The position numbers were made by a program, and so were the translations under genes. 25,478 nucleotides of DNA, taken from positions 1 to 25,478 of the forward strand of contig CAMDFE010000002.1 of the NCBI GenBank assembly GCA_945897395.1. The letters run 5' to 3'. The stretch comes from Chryseobacterium gleum. GTDB taxonomy: Bacteria; Bacteroidota; Bacteroidia; Flavobacteriales_D; Sanyastnellaceae. Shown piece after piece: positions 1 to 8,696 of this stretch (the first letter of the stretch is position 1; each line of letters begins with the position of its first letter). Under the pieces are notes generated by a model. The model did no database searches, was not told the origin of the DNA, and saw nothing but the letters and a program-made list of their open reading frames with translations.

Positions 1-54
1 CCATAAACTTCCAACTAATCCTGCCCCAACAACGGCAACGTTTTTCTTGTTCAT
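1..54 (-). CDS. kmo: N-terminus of a probable kynurenine 3-monooxygenase (partial)
   Basis: Only the first 18 codons are in the window: ATG at 54-52, reading MNKKNVAVVGAGLVGSLW to the edge. The beta-strand followed by GAGLVG (residues 10-15) is a GxGxxG Rossmann motif for FAD binding at the N-terminus of a flavoprotein monooxygenase. From memory of the family, a start of this form followed by VGSL is typical of kynurenine 3-monooxygenase in Flavobacteriia, which hydroxylates kynurenine in tryptophan breakdown. The start codon lies one base after the stop of the upstream transsulfuration gene (TAA 58-56), so the two are probably co-transcribed. The flavoprotein call is fairly safe. The kmo assignment rests on 18 residues, and another FAD oxidoreductase is possible. 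Confidence 0.5.
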   Translation of the reverse strand, partial: MNKKNVAVVGAGLVGSLW

Positions 55-55
55 C

Positions 56-1201
56 TTAGATAGCATTTAATGCATTTGTTAAATCTTCAATCAAGTCTTC
101 TGCGTCTTCAATTCCAACACTCAATCTCAGCAACGAATCTGTGATTCCGCTTTTTTCTCTTTCTGCTTTTGGAATTGAAGCGTGCGTCATTGAGGCCGGG
201 TGACCAAGTAATGATTCAACTCCACCGAGTGATTCGGCTAAGGAGAATACACGAACGTTCTGTGCAAGTATTGAAGCGTCTTCGAAACGATCTCCTTTCA
301 AGCTGAAGGAAATCATTCCACCGAAATCGCGCATTTGCTTTTTCGCTACTTCATGATTCGGATGCGAAGGGAAACCAGGCCAGTAAACCTTTTCAACCTT
401 TGGGTGATTGGCAAGGAAGTTCGCCACAATAACACCGTTTGCACAATGTCTTTCCATACGAACATGCAATGTTTTCAATCCGCGCAATACCAAGAAGCTG
501 TCTTGTGGACCGGGCGTGGCACCGCATGAATTCGCAATGAATGCCAATTGCTCATATAGATTGTCGTCGTTGGTGCATAAAGCGCCCATCACGACGTCGC
601 TGTGTCCGTTCAAATATTTCGTTGCGCTGTGCATAACAATATCCGCGTTCATGTCTAACGGATTTTGAAGGTATGGCGAAGCGAAAGTGTTGTCAATGAC
701 AGAAATCAAATTGTGTTTTTTTGCCAACGTCACGCACTTTTCGATGTCAATGATTTTCATCATCGGATTCGTTGGTGTTTCCACCCACAACATTTTCGTT
801 TTTGCGTTTATCGTTTTTTCAAGCAAATCGAAATCGTGCATGTCTATGAAGTGAAAAACGATTCCATATTTTGCAAAAACTTTGGTGAACATACGGTAGC
901 TTCCGCCGTATAAATCGTCGGTTGCAATGACTTCATCGCCGGGAACAAGTAATTTGATGATAGCATCTGCAGCACCCATTCCGCTAGAGAAACACAATCC
1001 GTGTTTTGCGTTTTCTAACTCAGCCAAACAACGTTCCAGAGCGACACGCGTCGGGTTTTTCCCACGCGCATAGGCATAGCCTTTGTGAACTCCTGGAGAT
1101 TCCTGAACGTAAGTTGAAGTCTGATAAATAGGAGTCATGATGGCTCCTGTAGTTGGATCGGGCTCTTGTCCCGCGTGAATGGCTTTGGTTCCGAAACGCA
1201 T
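56..1201 (-). CDS. Cystathionine gamma-synthase/gamma-lyase family PLP enzyme
   Basis: A 381-residue fold-type I PLP enzyme of the Cys/Met metabolism family, cytosolic and full length. Visible landmarks are YARGKNPTR near residues 44-52 (usually YSRxxNPTR), SSGMGA at 72-77 in the cofactor phosphate-binding region, the D-N-T-F stretch near 170-173, the Schiff-base lysine K195 in HSATKY, and the SLGGVESL-HPA-MTH block near 320-340. Family members carry out transsulfuration (O-acyl-homoserine plus cysteine to cystathionine, or cystathionine to cysteine) or gamma-elimination. The SLGGVES form fits synthase or lyase better than methionine gamma-lyase, but substrate cannot be fixed from sequence. 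ATG at 1201 is the clear start; 52 bp separate it from the rimK stop. It is followed at one base by the probable kmo. Confidence 0.85.
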   Translation of the reverse strand: MRFGTKAIHAGQEPDPTTGAIMTPIYQTSTYVQESPGVHKGYAYARGKNPTRVALERCLAELENAKHGLCFSSGMGAADAIIKLLVPGDEVIATDDLYGGSYRMFTKVFAKYGIVFHFIDMHDFDLLEKTINAKTKMLWVETPTNPMMKIIDIEKCVTLAKKHNLISVIDNTFASPYLQNPLDMNADIVMHSATKYLNGHSDVVMGALCTNDDNLYEQLAFIANSCGATPGPQDSFLVLRGLKTLHVRMERHCANGVIVANFLANHPKVEKVYWPGFPSHPNHEVAKKQMRDFGGMISFSLKGDRFEDASILAQNVRVFSLAESLGGVESLLGHPASMTHASIPKAEREKSGITDSLLRLSVGIEDAEDLIEDLTNALNAI

Positions 1202-1253
1202 GGTAAATTTTTTCGCAATTTACACCTAAGCGCTCACAAACAAGCAGAACTAT

Positions 1254-2126
1254 TTACACGTTCTTTTCAATATACTTGATGATTTGTCCTGCTATATCCA
1301 CACCCGTTGCTATTTCAATTCCTTCCAGACCTGGTGAAGAGTTTACTTCAATAATTAATGGACCTCTCTCGCTGCGGAGCATGTCTACTCCAGCAATACC
1401 AAGTTTCATGGCAATGGCAGCTTTAATAGCAGCAATCTCTTCTTCAAGGGTAAGCTCAACGACTTTCGCAGTGCCGCCTCTATGAAGATTGCTTCTGAAT
1501 TCCCCTTCCTTTGCTGTGCGTACCATGGCACCAACAACATGTCCGTCTACTACAAAAGCACGAATGTCTTCTCCGCGAGATTCTTTAATGAATTCTTGAA
1601 CGATTACACGTGCCTTTAAACCGTTGAACGCTTCGATTACAGAAACCGCTGCTTTTTTGTTTTCAGCAAGAACAACGCCTAATCCTTGCGTGCCTTCGAG
1701 AAGTTTAATAATTACCGGTGCTCCGCCGACTTCTCTCAATGTGCGTTCAACGTCTTTAGAATAGTTGGTGAATACTGTTTTTGGAAGGCCTAAACCCGCG
1801 CGTGATAATATTTGTAAACTGCGCAGTTTGTCGCGCGAACGAACCAAGGCTTGAGATTCCACCGCAGTGAATACGTTCATCATTTCAAATTGACGAACCA
1901 CTGCCGTTCCATAAAAAGTAACGGAAGCTCCAATACGAGGAATAACAGCATGCACGCCAGTTATTTCTTCACCGCGGTAAAGAACTTTTGGTTTTTTCTT
2001 TTCAATCACTAAGTCGCATTTGGAGTGATCGATTACGCGAATTTCGTGGCCTCTTTTCTGAGCGGCCTCGACCAAACGCATGGTGCTGTATAGCTTAACG
2101 TTTCTAGAAAGTACAACTAAGTTCAT
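1254..2126 (-). CDS. rimK: RimK-type ATP-grasp ligase (ribosomal protein S6 glutamate ligase family)
   Basis: A 290-residue ATP-grasp protein, close to E. coli RimK (about 300). The N-terminal pre-ATP-grasp domain holds the PRIGAS stretch near 63-68. The ATP-grasp core has the glycine-rich loop KLLEGTQGLG at 141-150, QEFI at 177-180 (hinge), ED-R near 186-189, and the Mg/ATP residues D248, E260 and N262 in VDML and EVNSSPGLEG. RimK adds glutamates to the C-terminus of ribosomal protein S6 using ATP. Related ligases use other acceptors, so the acceptor is inferred. The start is ATG at 2126. A 65-bp spacer separates it from the glycan operon upstream. That spacer holds TTAATTTG (2151-2144 on the minus strand), one mismatch from the Bacteroidota -7 box, so it may have its own promoter. 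Confidence 0.85.
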   Translation of the reverse strand: MNLVVLSRNVKLYSTMRLVEAAQKRGHEIRVIDHSKCDLVIEKKKPKVLYRGEEITGVHAVIPRIGASVTFYGTAVVRQFEMMNVFTAVESQALVRSRDKLRSLQILSRAGLGLPKTVFTNYSKDVERTLREVGGAPVIIKLLEGTQGLGVVLAENKKAAVSVIEAFNGLKARVIVQEFIKESRGEDIRAFVVDGHVVGAMVRTAKEGEFRSNLHRGGTAKVVELTLEEEIAAIKAAIAMKLGIAGVDMLRSERGPLIIEVNSSPGLEGIEIATGVDIAGQIIKYIEKNV

Positions 2127-2191
2127 GATGGAATTGTGTAGGGCAAATTAACGACTAATCTCTATTCAAATTGTTAAGTAAATGTAATTTC

Positions 2192-3313
2192 TTATACAAA
2201 GAGAGATTTGTTTTGAGCGAGGATATTTGGGGAGTTTACGTGTTGTGAGGCGTAGTTCGAGGCACCTTGAGACCAGGTGTGATATTCGTTAGGATCGAGA
2301 TTCACGAAGAAATCGAGACATTTTGTAAGGGTGGTTGAATTGAGCGATGAAGATTTCCCTGCGAATTCTTCTTCTAAATTTTTCCAAGGTGTGCAGTCAG
2401 ATATAACTACCGGGGTCCCATAAGAAAGCGCCTCTGCAATGGCGTGTCCGTAATTTTCACCCCGCGAAGGCAGGAAAAACAGGTGCGCTTTTTCGTAAAA
2501 CGCTCTCAATTCATCTTGAGCCTTATGTCCGTGTAACGTTATCAGAATGGAATTACTCAGAGTTGCCAATAACTGAATGTATTTAACGAGTTCTACATTT
2601 TCTTCCAAGCCAACAATGTCCCAATGTACCGGTATCTGCGGTTTCCAATTGGCAATTGTCTCTATTGCTTCGTAATATCCTTTTTCAGGACTTATTCTTC
2701 CAACGGTTAGTATTCTGAAAGGTGATGACATTTCCTTCGCTCTCGAGGTTACGGTTGCGTTCGAAATATTCGGTGCAATTCGAATGTTTCCTTTCGGAAA
2801 TTTTTGAAGTATTTCTTCTTTTTCTATTTCGCTTGTCGCGTGCCAGGTAATATTCGAATAAAGTTTATTGATTTGAGTCAATAATAGAAACAACTTTTTC
2901 TTGAATCCTTTTTGTTTGAAGGCTGCAGGCTTCAACATTCCGCGTGGTGCGAGAAAAACTCGTGCACTCAAACCGTTCTTACGACAAACCTTTAGAGGAA
3001 GCAGCGTAAACTTTGGAGACCACATGGAATTCAAGTAAATTCTTTCGGGATTTATTTCAGCATAAATTTTTAAAATAAAATTTTCAGTCAAGGAATTTTC
3101 ATTCAAATAATAGACTTGAATGTTTTCTTTAAAACTGGTTTTCCAACTGTTTGAAAGGACACCGGAATATGGAGTTGAGCTGTTTAAATCAGTATCTCTG
3201 GTGATGACGTAAAAGCTGTCGCTACTATACTTCATCATGGAAATCAACGATTGAATGGGTCCGCCCGCTTGCGATCCGGGATAAAACCAATCGGTGAATA
3301 CCAGTATTTTCAT
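2192..3313 (-). CDS. GT4-family glycosyltransferase (last gene of glycan operon)
   Basis: A 373-residue GT-B glycosyltransferase predicted to add a sugar to a lipid-linked glycan at the cytoplasmic membrane face. The N-terminus is MKILVFTDWFYPGSQAGGP, the usual first strand and glycine-rich turn of GT4 enzymes. The C-terminal half has VGRISPEKG, the start of the donor-binding domain, and PSRGENYGHAIAEAL with the E-x7-E motif that binds the nucleotide sugar, followed by GTPVVISD. The frame is open a little further upstream to a TTG at 3346, but ATG 3313-3311 begins at the conserved strand and forms a 4-bp ATGA overlap with the asnB stop (TGA 3312-3310), so this start is chosen. Donor and linkage cannot be read from sequence. 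Confidence 0.85.
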   Translation of the reverse strand: MKILVFTDWFYPGSQAGGPIQSLISMMKYSSDSFYVITRDTDLNSSTPYSGVLSNSWKTSFKENIQVYYLNENSLTENFILKIYAEINPERIYLNSMWSPKFTLLPLKVCRKNGLSARVFLAPRGMLKPAAFKQKGFKKKLFLLLTQINKLYSNITWHATSEIEKEEILQKFPKGNIRIAPNISNATVTSRAKEMSSPFRILTVGRISPEKGYYEAIETIANWKPQIPVHWDIVGLEENVELVKYIQLLATLSNSILITLHGHKAQDELRAFYEKAHLFFLPSRGENYGHAIAEALSYGTPVVISDCTPWKNLEEEFAGKSSSLNSTTLTKCLDFFVNLDPNEYHTWSQGASNYASQHVNSPNILAQNKSLFV

Positions 3314-5163
3314 GCTTCGAATATAATGCGATTGTTTTTCATCCAATGCCCTAAAACCGAAAGGTGCCAGAAGGAAATAAATGATTTTTCCTCATTGCCT
3401 AGAATGAATTTATTCCAAGACTTTCGTAGCACTTTTTCGTTTATAACGTCTTGCTTATAGAGTTCATTGAATCCCTCCTCCGTGAATTCACGCAATTCAT
3501 TTTTCATCCATACACTCCACGGCAAAGTGAATCCCATTTTCTTTCTGTTTACCACTTCGTGTGGAAGCAGATCGGCAAAAGTTTCAGTAAGAAATTTTTT
3601 GGCTGAAGTGGGATTCTTCAAATTCGTTGAAAGATGTGTTGCTAATTCAACCACCTGATGATCTAGAAAAGGCACGCGTATTTCAAGGGAATGCGCCATG
3701 CTCATTTGATCGCTGTCGCGAAGCAATACATGTTGCATGTATGATTCTATTTCTGCTGCTGAAACGCGATTCAGCAGCGGATATTTTTTTTCAAAAATGA
3801 AATTGAAATTGTTTTCAATTTCGAAGTGCTTGGTTGTTCGAGTAATCAACTCATTTGTCTTCCAAACATTTCTTACTAATGGAAAAGCTGAAGCTAAATT
3901 GGCTTTTGGCAAGCCCAATAGTTCTGCTTTTTTGCGAAGTGATCGGCTAGAAGAAATCGAATTCAACAAGGCCGATGCTGATTTCCTTAGCGGATAAGAC
4001 AGCCTCAACAAAAATGATTTTTCAATGCTTTGCATGTATTGGAAAACAGGATAACCCGCGAACAATTCATCGCCGCCGAGTCCCGAGATAGCGACTGTTA
4101 TTCCCGCTTCCTTCGCAGCTTTCGAAACAGCATATGTATTCGGTCCGTCGCCGCTCGGAAAGTCTATGGCGGCTATTGCAGCGGGAATGTCTTTCAGAAA
4201 AGCATTCGCGCTGAGATTTATTTCGTGATGTTGTGTGTTGAATTTTTTTGCAACGAGCTGCGCATATTTTCGCTCATCAAATGCCTCTTCTTCAAATGAA
4301 ATTTGAAACGTATTTATTTTTTCACTTTGAACTTCACTCATTAATCCAACAAGCAAAGAGGAATCAAGCCCCCCACTCAAGAATGCTCCGAACGGAACGT
4401 CAGCACGCATGTGTTGTGCAACAGATTCACGTAGGGTGGTACGTAATAATTTTTCACTACTTTTTTTATCTGATAGTTCGTAGGATGTATCATCCAATAA
4501 TCGATAATAGCAATGCTTGGTTGTTTCGTTTTTGTTGAAATGCAAGTAATGTCCGGCCTCGAGTAATTGAACATTTTCAATCAATGTGTTCGGTGCACAA
4601 ACCGTTTGTGTTTCAATGTATTCCTCTAGAGCACTGCGATTTAGTTTTCTAGGAACGGCGTCGCTAGCGAGCAAGGCGCGTAATTCGGAGGCGATGAAAT
4701 ACACGTCATTCTGCATTGAATAATACAAGGGCTTCATGCCGTAGCGATCGCGAACAACAAAGGTTTCAGCGGTTTCAATGTTGTGAAGGATGAATGCGAA
4801 CATGCCTTTCAATTTTGAAAGACATTCAATTCCATATTTTTGAAACAGTTCAAGAATTACTTCGGTATCGCTTTCGGTTTGAAAGGAAACGCCTTGAAGT
4901 TCGTTCGCTTTCAATTCAACATAATTGTAAATCTCACCGTTGAATGCGATGACCCATTTTTTGTTGAATGAAAGCATGGGTTGGTTTGCAGAGTTTTCAG
5001 TGTCAATGATCGAAAGACGTCTATGACCTAAACCAATATTTTGATTCGTATAAACGCCATCGGCATCGGGTCCGCGATGGGCCATTGCAGCATTCATACG
5101 CTCGAGTGTTTCTCGAACGCGATGCGTTTCTTTCGGATGAATAATGGCACTTATTCCGCACAT
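3310..5163 (-). CDS. asnB: Asparagine synthase (glutamine-hydrolysing)-type amidotransferase
   Basis: A 617-residue two-domain amidotransferase. The class II glutaminase domain starts MCGISAI, with Cys2 as nucleophile after Met removal, followed by RGPD near 30-33, HRRLSIID from 47, FNGEIYN at 74-80 and SDTE at 98-101. The synthetase domain has the pyrophosphatase loop SGGLDSS at 263-269, then GLGGDELFAGYP and the EIRVPFLDH block. All key residues are intact. AsnB itself makes asparagine from aspartate, but homologues inside O-antigen clusters (WbmE in Bordetella, WbpS in Pseudomonas) are thought to amidate sugar uronic acids. Its place in this operon, with uronic-sugar-type genes upstream, makes that role plausible; a biosynthetic asparagine synthetase remains possible. 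The ATG overlaps the upstream glycosyltransferase by 13 bp. Confidence 0.88.
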   Translation of the reverse strand: MCGISAIIHPKETHRVRETLERMNAAMAHRGPDADGVYTNQNIGLGHRRLSIIDTENSANQPMLSFNKKWVIAFNGEIYNYVELKANELQGVSFQTESDTEVILELFQKYGIECLSKLKGMFAFILHNIETAETFVVRDRYGMKPLYYSMQNDVYFIASELRALLASDAVPRKLNRSALEEYIETQTVCAPNTLIENVQLLEAGHYLHFNKNETTKHCYYRLLDDTSYELSDKKSSEKLLRTTLRESVAQHMRADVPFGAFLSGGLDSSLLVGLMSEVQSEKINTFQISFEEEAFDERKYAQLVAKKFNTQHHEINLSANAFLKDIPAAIAAIDFPSGDGPNTYAVSKAAKEAGITVAISGLGGDELFAGYPVFQYMQSIEKSFLLRLSYPLRKSASALLNSISSSRSLRKKAELLGLPKANLASAFPLVRNVWKTNELITRTTKHFEIENNFNFIFEKKYPLLNRVSAAEIESYMQHVLLRDSDQMSMAHSLEIRVPFLDHQVVELATHLSTNLKNPTSAKKFLTETFADLLPHEVVNRKKMGFTLPWSVWMKNELREFTEEGFNELYKQDVINEKVLRKSWNKFILGNEEKSFISFWHLSVLGHWMKNNRIIFEA

Positions 5164-6170
5164 GATTGCTCGAGCATTTTAGTGAACTGATTTACCCAAT
5201 AATCGGAAGAAAATTTCAAAGCTATTTCGGAACTTTGATTGCCCATTGCTTGAAGCGTATCGAGTGGTGTGTTGAATATTTTCAAAAGTTGAAGTTTCAA
5301 ATCGTCTTTTGAATGCGGATTGAAAGTATAGCCGTTCTGTCCTTCCAACAATAAATCTTGCTTGGCTCCAATGGCGTTTGATAGCAGCAAAGGTTTTCCC
5401 ATAGAGGCCATTTCATGAACTACGACTCCCCATGGCTCATAAAGGCTGGGAAGGACAAATGCACTAGCGTTTTCAAGTTTGACACTTAATTCTTTCGGCT
5501 GAATGAATCCATGATGAACGATGGCTTCGTTTTCAATTCGTGAAGAAAACAATTCTCCTGTTCCAGCTATGTTCAATTTCCAACTCGAACGTTCATTCGG
5601 TGGTATAGATAGAAAAGTTTCGCACAGAAAGTTTAAATTTTTACTTGGAATATATCGGGCTACGCACCACAATTCTTTCTTTTCAGAAAGCGGCATTTTT
5701 TTGATGCGGAAAACATCTTCGCATGTGTAAAAACCATTCAAAATATTTTTGAAGGAAAAGCCTAATTTTTGCGCTGTTTTCATTTGTGCATTTCCTGGAA
5801 TGAATGCGAAATGAAACAACTTTTTATATTTCAATTTGAAATAAAAACTGCCGAATACAAACTTCAAATTGTTTTGCCAAATGGTATCGAAAGCCAATGC
5901 TGTTCGCTTATTCAAAGCCTTTATCCATTCAATGTATTCGCTGTCACTCCAACCGCTGCATAGAATGAATTGGGGTTTGAATGAAAGAATTTCACCGAAA
6001 GTAATTTCTGCTTTTGAAACAGATTGAATGTTCGAATGAAATTGGAATTGAAACGGAGCTTCAGCATTTAACGGATAGCTTACAAGTAAAATTTCATGAC
6101 TAAGCGCAAGCTTATTGATGCATTCAACGGTATAACCGGCTAATTCCCGATATAGAATTAGAATTCTCAT
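5151..6170 (-). CDS. GT4-like glycosyltransferase
   Basis: A 339-residue GT-B protein, a little shorter than typical GT4 enzymes. The N-terminal domain begins MRILILYRELAGYTVECIN and has the CSGWSD stretch near residues 90-95. The donor domain starts around VARYIPSKN, and PSLYEPWGVVVHEMASMG carries the E-x7-E motif, followed by GKPLLLS and an EGQNGYTF turn, all normal for GT4/GT1-like enzymes. ATG 6170-6168 overlaps the stop of the polymerase gene by 4 bp (ATGA), so its translation is probably coupled to that gene and may suffer from the nonsense codon there. It is likely a cytoplasmic membrane-associated transferase in repeat-unit assembly; sugar donor unknown. Confidence 0.82.
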   Translation of the reverse strand: MRILILYRELAGYTVECINKLALSHEILLVSYPLNAEAPFQFQFHSNIQSVSKAEITFGEILSFKPQFILCSGWSDSEYIEWIKALNKRTALAFDTIWQNNLKFVFGSFYFKLKYKKLFHFAFIPGNAQMKTAQKLGFSFKNILNGFYTCEDVFRIKKMPLSEKKELWCVARYIPSKNLNFLCETFLSIPPNERSSWKLNIAGTGELFSSRIENEAIVHHGFIQPKELSVKLENASAFVLPSLYEPWGVVVHEMASMGKPLLLSNAIGAKQDLLLEGQNGYTFNPHSKDDLKLQLLKIFNTPLDTLQAMGNQSSEIALKFSSDYWVNQFTKMLEQSCAE

Positions 6171-7438
6171 GCAGCGGCTTCAAGCTTAACTTTGGCTTCT
6201 TCTTGCGCAGCGCGTTCAATCTTGTTGTCCTTTGCCAAATAGAAATACATCCACAAGAAAAATGGGAATCCATTTAAAAAATAGTGTCCTTGTCGAGCAA
6301 GGTAAAGAATAATGATTAGCGCAATTCCATTCGACATGACCCAATGTTCTTCTGAAGCCGCCCGCTGTTTGAAAATCCAACATTTGAATAGAATGAAAAA
6401 CATGACAAATAAACCGTAGATACCTGTTTCAGACATGAGACGAAGAGCCATAGAATTTGCATCCATCTTGTTGAATTCAATGTCTACTGCTCCCGTTAGT
6501 TTGGTCAGGGAGTATTTATCGAATGCAATGGGGTGCGAGCCGAGACCCGTTCCGAAAAGCGGATGACGTTTGAAGTTTTCAAGCGCGATTTGATAGTTGT
6601 TGTACAATACGAAACTCGATCCATGAATGTCGTAACTCTTGTAGTTCTTCGTTTCAAACATGGTGAATGTTCCGTCCCAACGATCGGTAAATTCAGGTAC
6701 GTTATTGTAGGCGTAATCGAAAGAAAAAATGAAAAGAGGAACGAAGATGATGGAATATTTGACAACACCAAGGTTGAGCAGAAAAAGAACAATGGCTACG
6801 AAAATACCAATGATTCCAAGACTGGAATAGGTAAGCAAGTAGGCAACAATAATTACCAATCCATGCCAACGTTTTAGAAAAAGTGTCTTACGAGCAATAG
6901 TATTGTATAAAGAAACAAAAAAAGCCGGAGAAATAACCGCTGCGAAATAGGAAGGCTCAGAGAATACAGAATTCAAACGCAGTCCAATTCCACCTTCCGT
7001 TAAACTCCATTTGTTAAATAGCCAATTGTAATTGTAGCCAGGTGTGAAACCAACGAAATACGAAATCAATTGGAAAATCCCGATGAACGAGACAATGAGA
7101 GAGCCAACCATGTAGTATTTGAAAAGCTCTTTCAGCTTGAAGTCGAAAACCTGAATAACATAGTGGTAGAATAGGACCGATGCGAAAAATCCTATGAAGA
7201 TTTTAGTAAACATGGTGGACGTGTTTTCTCCGATTGCAACATAAACAATTCCTGAAATGAGTAATGGGAAAAAAAGTAAAACAGGCCAACGTGGTAATCA
7301 GAATTTGGTAAAGAAAATAGGGAATAAAATCACAAAAGCCAGGTAACTCACATAGGCCTCGAAGGGCTCCTTAAAAAAAACGTACGACGAAATGAAGATG
7401 GTAATGAAAATGGATATAACTGTAAACCATCTAAACAT
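6167..7438 (-). pseudogene. Wzy/O-antigen-ligase-type polymerase interrupted by in-frame TGA
   Basis: From ATG 7438-7436 one frame runs to TGA 6169-6167 (423 codons), broken only by TGA at 7300-7298 (codon 47). Before it lie two hydrophobic segments (about residues 5-22 and 28-45). After it the same frame goes on with LPRWPVLLFF and a third segment with no shift. The intact downstream part can start at ATG 7213 (348 residues). It is a polytopic membrane protein with RLNSVFSEPSYFAA and GTGLGSHP, as in the O-antigen ligase/Wzy superfamily, which polymerises or ligates lipid-linked glycan on the periplasmic side. The 7438 start overlaps the previous stop by 8 bp, as neighbouring genes do, whereas a 7213 start would leave a 217-bp gap in an otherwise gapless operon. 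It is either a recent nonsense mutation or a base-call error; polymerase and ligase cannot be told apart. Confidence 0.75.
7298..7300 (-). other. In-frame TGA stop at codon 47 of the polymerase gene
   Basis: The minus-strand codons around the site read ACC AAA TTC TGA TTA CCA CGT TGG, with open frame for 46 codons before and 376 after. The site falls in a short polar loop between predicted membrane segments 2 and 3. A single base change (for example CGA, AGA or TGG to TGA) would explain it. Recoding of TGA is unlikely because TGA terminates many genes in this same window. Confidence 0.85.
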
Positions 7439-8696
7439 CTTCTTGGGCTATTTCGGTTCTGGGTTGCGGTTGTGCGTATTTGTCTTTTAGGCGTATGAAC
7501 GCATTTTCAAAAATATGATAACTTAACGAAGATACGGCCACCGTGAGTAAGAATGAAATGCCATACAGGAGCATATGCTGCGGTTTAGAAATATCGTTAT
7601 CTAATCCAATGTATTTGTCCAGGAAATGTATGGTGAAAACAATGCACATTACATGAAACATATAGAAACCATATGAGATTCTTCCAAGGTATTGCAAAGT
7701 GCTATTCTCAAATCTAAGCAGTGATTTTTCGTTGCTAGCAACGTTCAAAATAATAACCAAGAATGAAATGGAAAAGAGCAAATGCAAAATGTCTTCAAAT
7801 GCTGTAGGGGTGAAATAAATTAGAATAGGTAGTATTACCACCGATGTAATTTGCGAAATAGGCCTGTAAACAATGCGGAGTATTTTCTCCTTGTTGCTGA
7901 AAAGAACATAGGCTCCAAGTCCTCCTAAAGCCATGCATTCAAGTTTCGACATGGCTAGAAATTTCTTGAGAACCACGAGAGCATCAAGTTTTACAAAAGG
8001 CGCAGAAAGAAGTATTAATCCTTTTAAAGCGATGATTATACTTGTAATCCAAAGAATGGATTTGAGTACATTTTTACTTTTTCGAATAAGTAAGGGCCAT
8101 AAGAGATAGAACTGTTCCTCCACTCCAATTGACCAGGATTGGCCTATGTTTGGAACTGCAGTGGTATAGATGGAAAACGCTAGGTTGGGCATGAAGAAAG
8201 CGTACAGCAAAAGATTTCCCCAGAAATTTTGCTGAAAGAAAATGTCTTGACCTGGAACCGCAAAAAAATCGAGGTAAGGAAGGATAAAGAACCCGAGAAT
8301 AAAGATTAAATAATACAGAGGCCAAATTCGAAGAGCTCTTCGTAAATAGAATTTCTTAATCGCAATTGAATTGTTTTGTTCTTTTTCTTTTAGAAGCAAA
8401 AATGTAATGAGAAATCCACTGAGCACAAAAAAGAAGACCACTCCCAAGGCACTGCTGTATGCGATAAGTGGAGAGAGCGGGTCAATTTCTTTCGACATCA
8501 CCGATTGAAAAACGGTGAACTTGGTTATTCGTTCTTCAGGATCGATCCAATGGGTCCCGAAACCTGTGAATTTTTTAATTAATTCAACGTGCGTGAAGAA
8601 GACCGCTAAAGCAGCAAAAAATCTTAAACTATCAAGTCCTTTGAAATACTCCTTCTTCACTAAAAAAATCTTTGTGGTGAAATTAAGACTTTTCAA
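7431..8696 (-). CDS. Acyltransferase-3 family membrane O-acyltransferase (OafA-like)
   Basis: A polytopic inner-membrane protein of up to 421 residues with about ten hydrophobic segments. Near the N-terminus are GLDSLRFFAALAVFFTH, with the family's conserved histidine, and FFFVLSGFLIT. Further on come LRRALRIWPLYY and GQSWSIGVEEQFYLLWPLL, all hallmarks of acyltransferase family 3. Such enzymes O-acetylate or otherwise acylate O-antigen, capsule or exopolysaccharide sugars using cytoplasmic acyl-CoA. There is no good ATG: the longest frame begins at TTG 8696 (14-bp overlap with the previous gene), and GTG 8660-8658, just before KKEYFKGLDSLRFF, is an equally good start giving 409 residues. Its stop TAG 7433-7431 overlaps the full-length polymerase start by 8 bp. 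Confidence 0.88.
   Translation of the reverse strand: MKSLNFTTKIFLVKKEYFKGLDSLRFFAALAVFFTHVELIKKFTGFGTHWIDPEERITKFTVFQSVMSKEIDPLSPLIAYSSALGVVFFFVLSGFLITFLLLKEKEQNNSIAIKKFYLRRALRIWPLYYLIFILGFFILPYLDFFAVPGQDIFFQQNFWGNLLLYAFFMPNLAFSIYTTAVPNIGQSWSIGVEEQFYLLWPLLIRKSKNVLKSILWITSIIIALKGLILLSAPFVKLDALVVLKKFLAMSKLECMALGGLGAYVLFSNKEKILRIVYRPISQITSVVILPILIYFTPTAFEDILHLLFSISFLVIILNVASNEKSLLRFENSTLQYLGRISYGFYMFHVMCIVFTIHFLDKYIGLDNDISKPQHMLLYGISFLLTVAVSSLSYHIFENAFIRLKDKYAQPQPRTEIAQEDV

Noticed and set aside
335..913. Plus-strand open frames over the transsulfuration gene
   Set aside because: They are shadows of a gene with full family motifs on the other strand, lack their own start context, and match nothing.
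2157..2208. Inverted 7-bp arms AATCTCT/AGAGATT near the end of the last glycan gene, as a terminator
   Set aside because: The arms are 38 bp apart, one lies inside the coding region, and no T-run follows; such a pair is expected by chance.
6505..6877. Open frames on both strands overlapping the polymerase gene (up to 114 codons)
   Set aside because: Their composition follows the antisense or shifted frame of a hydrophobic membrane protein; no motif and no start signal.
7298..7300. TGA as a recoded sense codon (selenocysteine or code change) in the polymerase gene
   Set aside because: TGA ends several genes in the window, including the ATGA overlaps at 3310, 6167, 9825 and 13799. No SECIS-like hairpin was evident, and the site is in a loop rather than a redox centre.
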